Assembly: GCA_012729455.1 (NCBI GenBank)
Contig: JAAYDC010000029.1
Span: forward strand, 79,174-143,173
Reading direction: 5' to 3'
DNA length: 64,000 nucleotides
From: Chloroflexota bacterium
GTDB lineage: Bacteria; Chloroflexota; Anaerolineae; UBA1429
Shown here: positions 8,324 to 15,745 of the stretch, piece after piece
How positions within the stretch are numbered: position 1 is the first letter of the stretch
Layout of the letters: the number at the start of each line of letters is the position of its first letter
Position numbers and translations under genes: made by a program
The notes under the pieces: generated by a model
What the model saw: only the letters and a program-made list of their open reading frames with translations
Told to the model about the DNA's origin: nothing
Databases searched by the model: none

Positions 8324-9489
8324 TGCGTATTCTGCTCTATACCGGCAAGGGCGGCGTCGGCAAGACCACCCTGGCAGCCGCTACCGCCCTGTACGGCGCA
8401 CGCGACGGCAAACGGGTGCTGGCCGTCAGCACCGATATCGCCCACTCGCTGGGCGACGCGCTGGCCACCCCTCTGAATAATACACCGCGTGCGGTCGGCG
8501 ACGGCGGCCTCGAGGCCGCCGAGGTGGATTCCGGCACCGAGTTGGCGCGCTACTGGGGCGCGGTGCGGGAGCAGCTGGCGAACCTGCTGATGGCGGAGGG
8601 CATCTCCGAGACGGCCGCCGGCGAGCTGGCCGTGCCGCCCGGGTTGGATCAGATCCTGGCGCTGGCGCGCATCCGCCAGTGGCACAGCGAATCGGCTTAC
8701 GACGCGCTAGTGATCGACTCCGCCCCCACCGGCGCGGCCATGCGCCTGCTGGCAGCCCCCGACCTGGCCGGCTGGTATGCCCGTCGTCTGCAGGGACTGC
8801 GCGGCGCCTGGAAGCTGCTGCTGCCCGCATTGCGCAGCAAACTGCCGGCTGCGTTCAGCCAAGAACTGATCGAGGCCAAACTGAGCGAACTGGCCGGCGA
8901 GATCTGCGCCCTGCAGGAACTGCTTACCGACGCCGAGACCACCTCAGTGCGCCTGGTGCTCAACCCCGAGGCGCTGGCGGTGCGCGAGACCCAACGCGCC
9001 TACACCAGCTTGAGCCTCTACGGCCTGCATTGCGACGCGGTTTATGTCAACCGCTACTATCCCCCGGAAGTGACGGACGAATACCTGCGCGGCTGGATGG
9101 CCGACCAGGCGCGCTACCGCGCCGAGGTGCACGCCCTTTTTGAGCCGCTGCGCATTTATGAGGTGCCGCTGCAGCGCGGCGAAGTGGTGGGCGCCGAGCG
9201 CCTGCTGGCGCTGGCCGAGGGCTTGTACGGCGGCGAGGATCCGCTGGCGCGCCTGGCCGACGAGCAGCCGGTGCGCTATGAGCTGCGCGACGGCCGCTAC
9301 ACCCTCGAGCTGGCGGTGCGCGGACTGGAGCACGAAGAGGTGCGCCTCGAGCGCCGAGGCGACGAGCTATTTGTGCGGCTGGGCAACTGGCAACGCACAC
9401 TGGTGCTGCCGCAGTTCCTTGCGGGCGCCGACCCGGATTTCGCCGAGATCGACGCACGCCGCCTGCGCATCACCTTTTCGGCGCGTTAG
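8323..9489 (+). CDS. ArsA/Get3-family ATPase with C-terminal Hsp20-like domain
   Basis: 388 residues starting at GTG 8323. Deviant Walker A (TGKGGVGKTT, residues 7-16), Switch I-like STDIAHSLGDAL and Walker B-like LVIDSAPTGAAMRLL identify the ArsA/GET3 anion-transporting ATPase family. Only one ATPase half is present, so it should act as a dimer. Residues about 305-388 form a separate beta-rich tail resembling the ArsA-associated Hsp20-like domain. Family members move arsenite or chaperone tail-anchored membrane proteins; without arsenic genes nearby, a membrane-protein or client-chaperone role is more likely but unproven. It ends convergently with the next gene, the stops overlapping by four bases. 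Confidence 0.85.
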   Translation: MRILLYTGKGGVGKTTLAAATALYGARDGKRVLAVSTDIAHSLGDALATPLNNTPRAVGDGGLEAAEVDSGTELARYWGAVREQLANLLMAEGISETAAGELAVPPGLDQILALARIRQWHSESAYDALVIDSAPTGAAMRLLAAPDLAGWYARRLQGLRGAWKLLLPALRSKLPAAFSQELIEAKLSELAGEICALQELLTDAETTSVRLVLNPEALAVRETQRAYTSLSLYGLHCDAVYVNRYYPPEVTDEYLRGWMADQARYRAEVHALFEPLRIYEVPLQRGEVVGAERLLALAEGLYGGEDPLARLADEQPVRYELRDGRYTLELAVRGLEHEEVRLERRGDELFVRLGNWQRTLVLPQFLAGADPDFAEIDARRLRITFSAR

Positions 9490-10370
9490 CCCTCAAACTC
9501 CCAGCGCCGTTCCCACTGAGCCTGCTCGCCGGGGGCGAGGCTCAGGCGGATAAACACCTCAGGCGAGATGATGTGATCGACGGCCCACACCGCCACCGCT
9601 GCCGGCGAGAACGAGACCTGCTCGCTGACGGCGGCCGGCATATCGGCATGCGACAGCCTCCAGCTAAAGGGCGCGGCCGCATCGCGATTGCTCAGATCGA
9701 GGTGCACCATGGCAGCCCGCGGGTTATAGGCGCTGAACGAATAGGTTGCTCCCTCCACGCTAAAGGTGCCGTTCTTTTCCGGGCTGAGCGGCGCCATCTG
9801 CGCCGGCACCCCGCGGAATTCCAGGCGATAGCCCGGCCCGAGCGGCAGCTGATCGAGCGTCACAAAGTTGTGGTTGTATTCATCCAGCATGATGGCCTTA
9901 TCGCCGACGTTCTCGAGGGTGGTGCGCACGCTCAGGGCGGTGCCCTCTACCGCGACGCGCCGCTCGCTCCGGAGCGCATACCCGCCGGCGGATTGCGGCT
10001 CACTCTTCATCAGCAGCATGTTAGTCCCCTGGCTAAGGCGCACCCTGACGCGCTCGGGGGAGTAGGGTTTGTAAAAGAGGTAATCGTCCTCGCTGGTTTT
10101 GGTGATGATCCCCACGCCGGGCTTTAAGAAGGGCTCGCCAATGGCCGCCTCGCGCGCCAGCTGGTCGGCCTTGAACTCGGCGCACAGCCCTACCCCGCCG
10201 CTGCACGGGTGCGAGAGGTTGGTCGGCTCAGAGGTGCAAAAGCGATGACGCCCATCCAGCACCACCTGGATGATAAAGCCGGCACTGTCAAAGCGGTTGG
10301 TGGTGTTAGGCGGCTCGCCGGGCAGGGCGATGACGGCGCTCAGGCGCACGCTGGACAGGGTAATCGGCAT
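9486..10370 (-). CDS. Uncharacterised beta-rich protein, possibly galactose-mutarotase-like fold
   Basis: 294 residues from ATG 10370 (AGGAG upstream). The sequence is almost all predicted beta strands with scattered aromatic and histidine residues (YNHNFVTLDQLPLGPGYRLEF), recalling the beta-sandwich of aldose-1-epimerase-like proteins. That placement is by impression only. There is no signal peptide. It lies directly downstream of the C-terminal remnant of the broken aldo/keto reductase gene, two bases beyond its stop, so it was once the last gene of the GcvT-aminotransferase-AKR operon and has been cut off from its upstream genes by the 2.97-kb insert. Confidence 0.6.
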   Translation of the reverse strand: MPITLSSVRLSAVIALPGEPPNTTNRFDSAGFIIQVVLDGRHRFCTSEPTNLSHPCSGGVGLCAEFKADQLAREAAIGEPFLKPGVGIITKTSEDDYLFYKPYSPERVRVRLSQGTNMLLMKSEPQSAGGYALRSERRVAVEGTALSVRTTLENVGDKAIMLDEYNHNFVTLDQLPLGPGYRLEFRGVPAQMAPLSPEKNGTFSVEGATYSFSAYNPRAAMVHLDLSNRDAAAPFSWRLSHADMPAAVSEQVSFSPAAVAVWAVDHIISPEVFIRLSLAPGEQAQWERRWEFEG

Positions 10371-10372
10371 GC

Positions 10373-10582
10373 TCAGCTCCTGAAAATGGTGCGGGCTTCG
10401 TCCATCTGATCGGGGATGGGGATGTGCTGCAGGCAGCGCTCCAGGCACTCGCTGCAGGCAATGCAGGCCTCGGCGCTCGTGCCGGCGTTCGTCAGGCGTG
10501 CATACAGCCCCTCGGCGTGGGCGCGCATGCCATATACCTTTTCATAGTTCACCGCCTCAAAGACCTGCGGGATAGCCACCCC
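10373..10582 (-). pseudogene. C-terminal remnant of 4Fe-4S aldo/keto reductase, separated from its N-terminus by an insertion
   Basis: About 69 codons that continue the reading frame lost at 13552. The residues VAIPQVFEAVNYEKVYG, then a Cys cluster (CIACSECLERC) and IPIPDQMDEARTIF, are the standard C-terminal end of ferredoxin-type aldo/keto reductases. The N-terminal part stops at CLPCPQG at 13552; joining it to GVAIPQVF at 10582 restores the expected family sequence with no residues lost. An in-frame TAG lies just upstream at 10583-10585 and a GTG at 10579 could in principle start a 68-residue peptide, but I regard that as non-functional. Confidence 0.88.
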
Positions 10583-10944
10583 CTAAGGCGGGATCAATTA
10601 TCATAATCATATCATTGCTGTAATAGCGGATATGAATCATACCGTCGCTTTCGACAAAAAGAGATGAAGGCCAGTAAAAACCGTGTTCTTCATACTCCAC
10701 TGGCATAACACTAAAATCGACGAGGGTTTTCCCATTGGGGTCAACACAAAAGAGCCAGGAACCGGAATATCCCGTAAGATAGAGATTGTCCTCGTCGTCA
10801 CCCCCCCCAGGATGTATCGATTCCACCAAAACCCTCATATTTACTAATCGGTATTAAATTCAGCTTGCGGGAAATAATCTCATCGGAAGATTGAAGCGGT
10901 TTCAATCCGTATACCTTTCTAATTATATTATACGGCTTTGCCAC
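10557..10944 (-). pseudogene. Truncated, frameshifted hypothetical protein of the insert
   Basis: A protein-coding stretch in two frames. One frame from GTG 10944 (preceded by GGAAGG) reads through IIRKVYGLKPLQSSDE and KYEGFGGIDTSWGG; at a run of eight C (10801-10808) the frame shifts and continues as DDEDNLYLTGYSGSWLFCV and onward to the insert edge. The last codons before the stop at 10557 are host AKR bases read in the wrong frame, so the natural C-terminus is missing. About 129 codons in all. Family not recognised. The homopolymer could be a real slippage site, a decay mutation or a sequencing error. Confidence 0.6.
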
Positions 10945-11124
10945 TTGCCTTCCTATTAATTTTGCAATCGAAGAATACTAAAAACGCTATTGACTAAATG
11001 GAAATAATACCATAAACAGGAGGAAAATGAGTGACACAAGATGGAGCTGGAAATCATTTTTTTATAAGTCCAGATTGTAACTTAAAACTCTAGAGCATTG
11101 CTAAAGTACTGTTTAATTAATTAT

Positions 11125-11153
11125 TTGCATTCACCAGTATTATCAGTTATAAT
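11125..11153 (+). promoter_or_regulatory. Sigma-70-type promoter of the DUF1508 gene
   Basis: TTGCAT at 11125-11130 and a perfect TATAAT at 11148-11153 with a 17-base spacer. The start codon of the DUF1508 gene lies 46 bases downstream, after a strong AAGGGAGGT binding site (11182-11190). The consensus quality is typical of low-GC donors. Confidence 0.7.
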
Positions 11154-11198
11154 ATAAATCGTTGTCACGGGACTTTGCGATAAGGGAGGTACATTACT

Positions 11199-11576
11199 AT
11201 GGGAAAGTATCAGGTTAAAACCACAAAGGATGGCTCCAGCTTCGTATTTAATCTCAAAGCGACAAACGGCCAAGTAATCGCTACATCCGAGGTTTATAAC
11301 ACTCTGGAATCTTGCAAAAATGGCATTAACAGCGTCAGCGTCAATGCTCCGGTAGCCAATCTTGAAGATCAGACGGTTCCCGGTTTCAAAGTGGAAGCAA
11401 ATCCGAAATTCGAGATTTATACGGACAAAGGCGGCGAATTTCGTTTCCGTTTGAAGGCGAAAAACGGACAGATTGTAGCAGTCAGTGAGGGTTACTCAGC
11501 TATGGCAGGTTGCCTCAACGGCATAGAATCCGTACGTAAGAATGCAGTAGATCCGGAAATTGAGATGGAAGAATAA
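11199..11576 (+). CDS. DUF1508 (YegP-like) two-repeat protein
   Basis: 125 residues containing two tandem DUF1508 repeats: residues about 1-60 (FVFNLKATNGQVIATSE) and 65-118 (FRFRLKAKNGQIVAVSEGY), each followed by the C-x-NGI-SV pattern (CKNGINSV, CLNGIESV). YegP-like proteins are small, intracellular and functionally uncharacterised. It is the only gene of the insert that appears intact, and it retains a consensus promoter, a strong ribosome binding site and an intrinsic terminator, so it is probably still expressed in the new host. Its composition matches the insert, not the host. Confidence 0.9.
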   Translation: MGKYQVKTTKDGSSFVFNLKATNGQVIATSEVYNTLESCKNGINSVSVNAPVANLEDQTVPGFKVEANPKFEIYTDKGGEFRFRLKAKNGQIVAVSEGYSAMAGCLNGIESVRKNAVDPEIEMEE

Positions 11577-11600
11577 TCTCTACTTCTCAAATTGACAAAT

Positions 11601-11630
11601 AACCGGCTGGAAACAGCCGGTTATTTTTTT
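11601..11630 (+). terminator. Intrinsic terminator after DUF1508 gene
   Basis: Perfect nine-base-pair stem AACCGGCTG / CAGCCGGTT around a GAAA loop, followed by ATTTTTTT. It lies 25 bases after the stop codon and reads on the plus strand. Confidence 0.92.
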
Positions 11631-11983
11631 GCGATTTTATATAATCAGATTGTTTAATCTGAATTACAATTTAATACCCAGCCTCTATCGCCATTATAAA
11701 ACATTTGCTTGGCAATGACAGAAATTATTAAAATATTTAATTTGACACTCTAGAGGCATTTGAGGTCTTGTCGTAGAAGTCGTCCAGCTTATAGCCGTAT
11801 TGAATGCATGATGTAAAGCACATTTAAGATTCGCTATATGCTGTCTTTCCTCTCTTTGTTTTTTCTCTCATTCTCTTCTCATTGAAATCTACACAAGTTT
11901 CTTGAGATGAGTTTTTGATTTAAGACTTCGATTAAGTTGCCATCAAACCTTTTAGTACAATCCTTACAATATATCCGTCTTTT
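11631..11983. other. Gene-free AT-rich stretch with coding relics
   Basis: No intact gene seen. On the minus strand short open stretches remain, such as YGYKLDDFYDKTSN near 11750-11800 and YCKDCTKRFDGNLIEV just below 11984, in reading frames interrupted by stops. They suggest an eroded former gene or genes of the inserted element. Confidence 0.45.
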
Positions 11984-12055
11984 TTAATAGCTCTCATCGG
12001 GATTGTATGAATAATCAATCCCGATTATTTTTGCTACCGCTTTTTTCATACTCAT
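11984..12055 (-). pseudogene. Short ORF with good ribosome binding site, probably a gene remnant
   Basis: ATG 12055 is preceded by AAAGGAGAACATTT, a strong Firmicutes-style start. It encodes 23 residues (MSMKKAVAKIIGIDY and on) before TAA. The same frame continues beyond the stop with a cysteine-containing segment (RRIYCKDCTKRFDGN), so this is more likely a nonsense-mutated small zinc-binding-like protein than a true 23-residue peptide. Confidence 0.35.
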
Positions 12056-12121
12056 AAATGTTCTCCTTTGTCGTATTCATCAATTGTTGGAATTATGCTC
12101 TTTTTTCATTTCCTCTATATT

Positions 12122-12442
12122 TCAAATACCAAGATAGCATTGTTGCCGCATGATCCTCTCCCCGGTATTTCCGTCAAGCTCCGCTATAATCTTCACGGCA
12201 GTTTTATTGGAACAGCCGAATTTCTCTTGTATTTCCTCAAGCGTGAAGATGATATAGACTCTGCCATATTCATCAATCCAACCTTTTTTAAGAGAAAGCG
12301 TAATCCTATGAAAGAAGAGTGCATATAGAATTTTGGTATCATTGGATAGAGCCTTAAATTTCGGTTCCTCGAAGAACACATGAGGAATCCGATAAAAAAG
12401 GAATCTTTTCACTTCTCGATTATAAAAATAGTCAAAGCCCAT
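12122..12442 (-). pseudogene. N-terminal fragment of RepA_N-type replication initiator
   Basis: The first about 90 residues match the N-terminal domain of Firmicutes replication initiator protein A: FDYFYNREVKRFLFYRIP, LSNDTKILYALFFHRITLSL, GWIDEYGRVYIIFTLEEI and CSNKTAVKIIAELD. Full-length proteins are roughly three times longer. Here the reading becomes unrelated after IAELDGNTGE and stops at residue 106. The start is well marked (AGGAGG before ATG 12442). Such initiators are carried by Clostridia/Bacilli plasmids and integrative elements, so this fragment points to the origin of the insert. Confidence 0.75.
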
Positions 12443-12628
12443 AAAATACCTCCTCTCATTTGGGCATAAAAAAGCGACTGGATTTTTATTTTCTAATCGC
12501 TCTAATTTGTTCCGTATTCAATTTTATGAAACGAGGGGAAGTATTGATGTGCTGCTTAGAATTATCCCTAAAATCCGGTCAAAAATCCTAAAATAACTCT
12601 AAGCAACATACCAATTTTCGAATTTCGT

Positions 12629-12702
12629 ACTTTGTGGAAGCTCTGAAACCCTTTTGGTTACTGCGTTTTTCCCATTTAGCATTATTATGACACCCTCCCC
12701 TG
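12629..12702. repeat. 74-bp direct repeat, copy A (inside insert)
   Basis: Begins ACTTTGTGGAAGCTCTGAAA and ends TGACACCCTCCCCTG. It aligns without gaps to copy B at 13484-13557, with 12 mismatches by my count (about 84 per cent). The two copies bracket the frameshifted GNAT gene in the same orientation. Confidence 0.8.
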
Positions 12703-12843
12703 AGAAGAAGTCATAAATATAACGCTGTTTTTAGCTGTTTTTAAATTCATAAAACCCCTTAAAATCAACCTTTTCAATCTGTAGCATTTGTTTGACATCA
12801 GGAGTGACGGCGAGTTCAGACACAAGCAAACCGGCATTTGATT

Positions 12844-13381
12844 TTATTCCTTGCGATTGACAGAGTAATCACGGAAATGTTCTAATATCAGCTCATAATC
12901 AACAAAAGATTGCCACACCTCAAGCTGATCTTTCCAAGAGTCATATCTCACCCTTATCTTCTGAAAACCCAATAATTCGTAAACATGCTGTGCTCAGATT
13001 TTTCAGGTTTGTATCTAAAACAAGCTTCGTAAACCCCATGGAAAAAAGCTCTTTGATGAACATACTCAGAATAATCCTTCCGAGTCCTTTATCCTGATAA
13101 TCCGCCTCGCATATTTTGATGCCGATTTCCGCTGTGTTATTGCCTATATTGCGATAACTCATTTCTCCGATAGAACGCCCGTAGAATTCAATGATTAGCC
13201 TGCGCCCTTTTTCATCAGAATCGTTTGCGATTTTCCTTTCGATTTCATCCGGGGTCGTGCCAATCCCGTTTGGAAATCCGGCATGAGCCATAACCGTTCC
13301 GTCATTCCACCAATCTGCAAGTTGCTGACAGTCTGCAGAAATAGCATTTCTAATACGTATTCCATCTAAACTAATGTTCAT
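12844..13381 (-). pseudogene. Frameshifted GNAT N-acetyltransferase of the insert
   Basis: From ATG 13381 the frame encodes a GNAT protein (IRNAISADCQQLADWWND, IGIKICEADYQDKGLGRIIL with the acetyl-CoA loop, LVLDTNLKNL). At NLKNL the frame is lost. Another frame then continues naturally as AQHVYELLGFQKIRVRYDS and WKDQLEVWQSFVDYELILEH, ending at a TAA at 12844. A one- or two-base indel near 13005 therefore breaks an otherwise complete gene of about 179 codons. It lies between the two 74-bp repeats and is foreign by composition. Confidence 0.8.
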
Positions 13382-13483
13382 TGCTTACCTCTTTCTAATT
13401 ATCATTTATATGCTTCAATTCTTTTTCATCATAGTTCTGATGTAGGGTGAGGAATATTAATTATATCACTTTATTGGTTTCAC

Positions 13484-13557
13484 ACTTTGTGGAAGCTCTG
13501 AAACACTTTTAAGTACTGCATTTCACGCCGTTAGCATAATTATGACATCCTCCCCTG
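13484..13557. repeat. 74-bp direct repeat, copy B (at the insert-host junction)
   Basis: Its end (TGACATCCTCCCC, then TG) coincides with the point where the AKR reading frame breaks, so this copy is the terminal sequence of the insert. GACATCCTCCCC resembles the conserved terminal sequence common at IS200/IS605-family (IS1341-type) elements; that resemblance is from memory, not a database hit. Confidence 0.75.
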
Positions 13558-14414
13558 CGGACAGGGCAGGCAATAGCCGCAGCCGGTGCAATACAGGTCA
13601 GCCAGGGCCTTGTTTTCGGCCACCAGACGGTTAACGAGCTCAACCTCGCTTGCGGAAAGGGGCCCGGCATCCACTGAGGCGCAGTTGGCCTCGACCTGCT
13701 CTCGGGTCGACATACCCGAGATAGCCACATCCACCGATGGATTGGCCAGCACAAAGCGCAGCGCCAGCTCGGCCGCCGCGCCCTCGTCGTAGCCGCCCAC
13801 CGGACCCATCACCACCGCCACACCGCGCGCGTGAGCCTCGGCCATGACGGCCTCGTGCGAGCGGTCGAGTTAGTTGTGCTGCAGCGTCACCAGCTCCATC
13901 AGGCCGGTATCGAGCAGCTTGATGAGCGTATTGGGGTCCGGGTCGTGAAAGGAAAGCCCCACGTGGCACACCAGCCCCTCGGATTTGGCACGCGCCATGT
14001 CGTCAACTCAGCTGGTGCGCGCATCGATCTCACGCCAGTTATCATAGCCCACGCCGTGAAAGAGGTAATAGTCGAAATACTGACGGCGCTGCTTTCACAG
14101 CTGATGATCCAGCATGCGGCGCAGGTCGCCGGGTTTGCTCATGCGGAATTTGGTGCACTTGGCCGTCACCACAAGCTCGTCGCGGCACGGCCAGCTCTGC
14201 ATAGCTGAGCCGACCACAAACTCGGATTCCTCGTTGTTATAGATAAAGCCGGTATCGATATAGGTGAGCCCCAGCTCAAAGGCACGGTGCAGCATGGCCT
14301 CGGCGCGCTCGGTATCGACATATTCCTTGTCGTCGATGGTGTGCATCGGCAGCCGCATGGTGCCAAAGCCGAGGCGCGAGGCCTGCAAACCGCTGGGAGC
14401 ATTGTGTAGCGCAT
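13552..14414 (-). pseudogene. N-terminal part of 4Fe-4S aldo/keto reductase, disrupted
   Basis: The minus strand encodes an aldo/keto reductase from ATG 14414, which overlaps the aminotransferase stop as TAATG. After MRYTML one base is missing; the frame then runs as SGLQASRLGFGTMRLP to the iron-sulfur motif CTGCGYCLPCPQG at 13552. Three in-frame stops interrupt it: TGA 14095-14097, TGA 14008-14010 and TAA 13870-13872. Between them the family sequence is intact (YFDYYLFHGVGYDNW, EGLVCHVGLSFHDPDPNT). The gene is then cut by the insert; its last 69 codons are at 10373-10582. Total reconstructed length is about 356 residues, near normal for the family. Confidence 0.88.
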
Positions 14415-15745
14415 TATCTCTTCTGGGCGATCTCGGCCGCCGCGTCGTCCATCACATCCAGCGTCAGGTCGATATCGGCAAGGGTATGCGCGCTGGAAAA
14501 GCCATGGTGCGGCGACTTGAACATGATATAGACCCCGCGCTTTAAGCAGGCGAGGTGAAAGCGGCGGGCCATCTCCCAATCCTGGGCGGCTATGTCGCGA
14601 TAATTCAGCGGTTCGCGCTCGAGCCCAAACAGCAGACCAAAGCGCGCCCCCACCCCCTGCACCCAGGCGCGGATCCCGCGGCGCGCGAAAACCTCGCGCA
14701 TACCGCCATACAGGCGCTCGGCGAGTTCGTTGAGGTGCGGGTAGAAATCGGGCGCGGCGATCGTATCCAGAAAAGCCTCGGCGCCGGCTACCAGCAGCGG
14801 CGGGGCGTTATAGGTGCCCGATTGCAGGGCCGGGCCGACTGGCGTGCACATCATCATGATCTCGCGCGTGCCCAGGATGGCCGAAAGGGGCAGCCCGCCG
14901 CCATAGGCCTTGCCCAGACAGGTCATATCGGGGTAGATGCCGGTGGAGGCCATGGCGCCGCCCGGGCCGACACGAAAGCCCGAGAGGATCTCGTCGAAAA
15001 TCAGCACGATGCCCAGCTCACGCGTCAGCTCGCGCACCAAGCGCAGGAACTCGGGCTGGGCGCAGATGCCGCACGAATCATAGTTGACCGGCTCCATGAT
15101 CAGGGCCGCCAGGGTATCGGCCTTTTCGCGCAGGGTGCGCTCGAGGGCGGCGGCGTCGTTAAAGGGCAGCACCGTCAGATAGTCGGCTGCGTAAGGGGGG
15201 ATGCCGGCGCTATCCGCCACCGGCACGGGCGACTCGGCCGCGCCCGCCTCGGCCACTTTTGGCCAGTGCGAAAAGCCGACCGTGTCGTTGACGCCGTGGT
15301 AGTGCCCCTCGAACTTGACCACACCTATCTTGCCGGTAAAGGCGCGCGCAATGCGTAGGGCGTGCCAGGTGGTCTCGGTGCCCGAGCAGGTATAGCGCAT
15401 CATCTCGGCGCCCGGGAAGAGCGCGAGGGTCTTTTCGGCGGTGCGCACCTGCAGCTCGGTCTCGTAGGCGGCCAGGATGCCGCGCGTGAGGGCGGCCTCG
15501 GCAGCCTTGACAACGGCCGGATGGCCATGCCCGAGCAGGCTGGCGCCGTGCGAGGTCAGCAGGTCGATGTAGCGCCGGCCGTCGCGATCATACAGGTAGG
15601 CACCCTCGCCGCGCTCAAAGTAGAGGGCGTGCCCGAGGGCGGCGTTATAGCGCGCCGAGGCGTTAACACCCCCGGGCATCACACGGCTGGCACGCTCCCA
15701 CAGGGCACGTGAATTAGCATAGGCTTGATAAGGATTGGTGGTCAT
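14414..15745 (-). CDS. Class-III aminotransferase, glutamate-1-semialdehyde aminomutase-like
   Basis: 443 residues of the PLP-dependent class-III aminotransferase family. The PLP lysine is K279 (CLGKAYGGGLPLSAI), with the preceding aspartate in LIFDEILSGFRVGPGG and the cofactor loop SGTETTWHALRIARAFTG. Similarity to HemL is clear, but the operon (GcvT-like upstream, aldo/keto reductase downstream) and the absence of other haem genes argue against calling it hemL. It starts inside the GcvT gene end (ATGA overlap). The likely role is transamination or aminomutation of a small amino acid or amine; the substrate is unknown. Confidence 0.85.
   Translation of the reverse strand: MTTNPYQAYANSRALWERASRVMPGGVNASARYNAALGHALYFERGEGAYLYDRDGRRYIDLLTSHGASLLGHGHPAVVKAAEAALTRGILAAYETELQVRTAEKTLALFPGAEMMRYTCSGTETTWHALRIARAFTGKIGVVKFEGHYHGVNDTVGFSHWPKVAEAGAAESPVPVADSAGIPPYAADYLTVLPFNDAAALERTLREKADTLAALIMEPVNYDSCGICAQPEFLRLVRELTRELGIVLIFDEILSGFRVGPGGAMASTGIYPDMTCLGKAYGGGLPLSAILGTREIMMMCTPVGPALQSGTYNAPPLLVAGAEAFLDTIAAPDFYPHLNELAERLYGGMREVFARRGIRAWVQGVGARFGLLFGLEREPLNYRDIAAQDWEMARRFHLACLKRGVYIMFKSPHHGFSSAHTLADIDLTLDVMDDAAAEIAQKR

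Larger units (their letters stand above)
10583..13551. mobile_element. 2.97-kb AT-rich foreign insert inside an aldo/keto reductase gene
   Basis: The segment differs sharply from both flanks: AT-rich, Firmicutes-like ribosome binding sites, and short eroded genes, against GC-rich neighbours. Its edges fall exactly where the AKR reading frame is broken. On the coding (minus) strand the left flank reads CAGGGG and the right flank GGGGGTGG, so the edges share four to five Gs and the exact breakpoints are ambiguous by that much. Contents: a truncated hypothetical gene, an intact DUF1508 gene, a small ORF, a RepA-like fragment, a frameshifted GNAT gene and two 74-bp repeats, one of them at the 13.55-kb junction. 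No transposase or integrase gene is intact, so the carrying element cannot be named. Confidence 0.8.

Noticed and set aside
11084..11760. Similar CTCTAGAG-containing motifs on both sides of the DUF1508 gene as possible element ends
   Set aside because: Only about 12 imperfect bases match and the surroundings differ; likely chance in AT-rich DNA.
13870..14097. Recoding of stop codons (selenocysteine or pyrrolysine) in the aldo/keto reductase
   Set aside because: One of the three stops is TAA, there is also a frameshift near the start, and the gene is physically split; decay explains all of it.
14414..15745. Calling the aminotransferase hemL
   Set aside because: No other haem genes nearby; the GcvT-like and AKR partners suggest another substrate.
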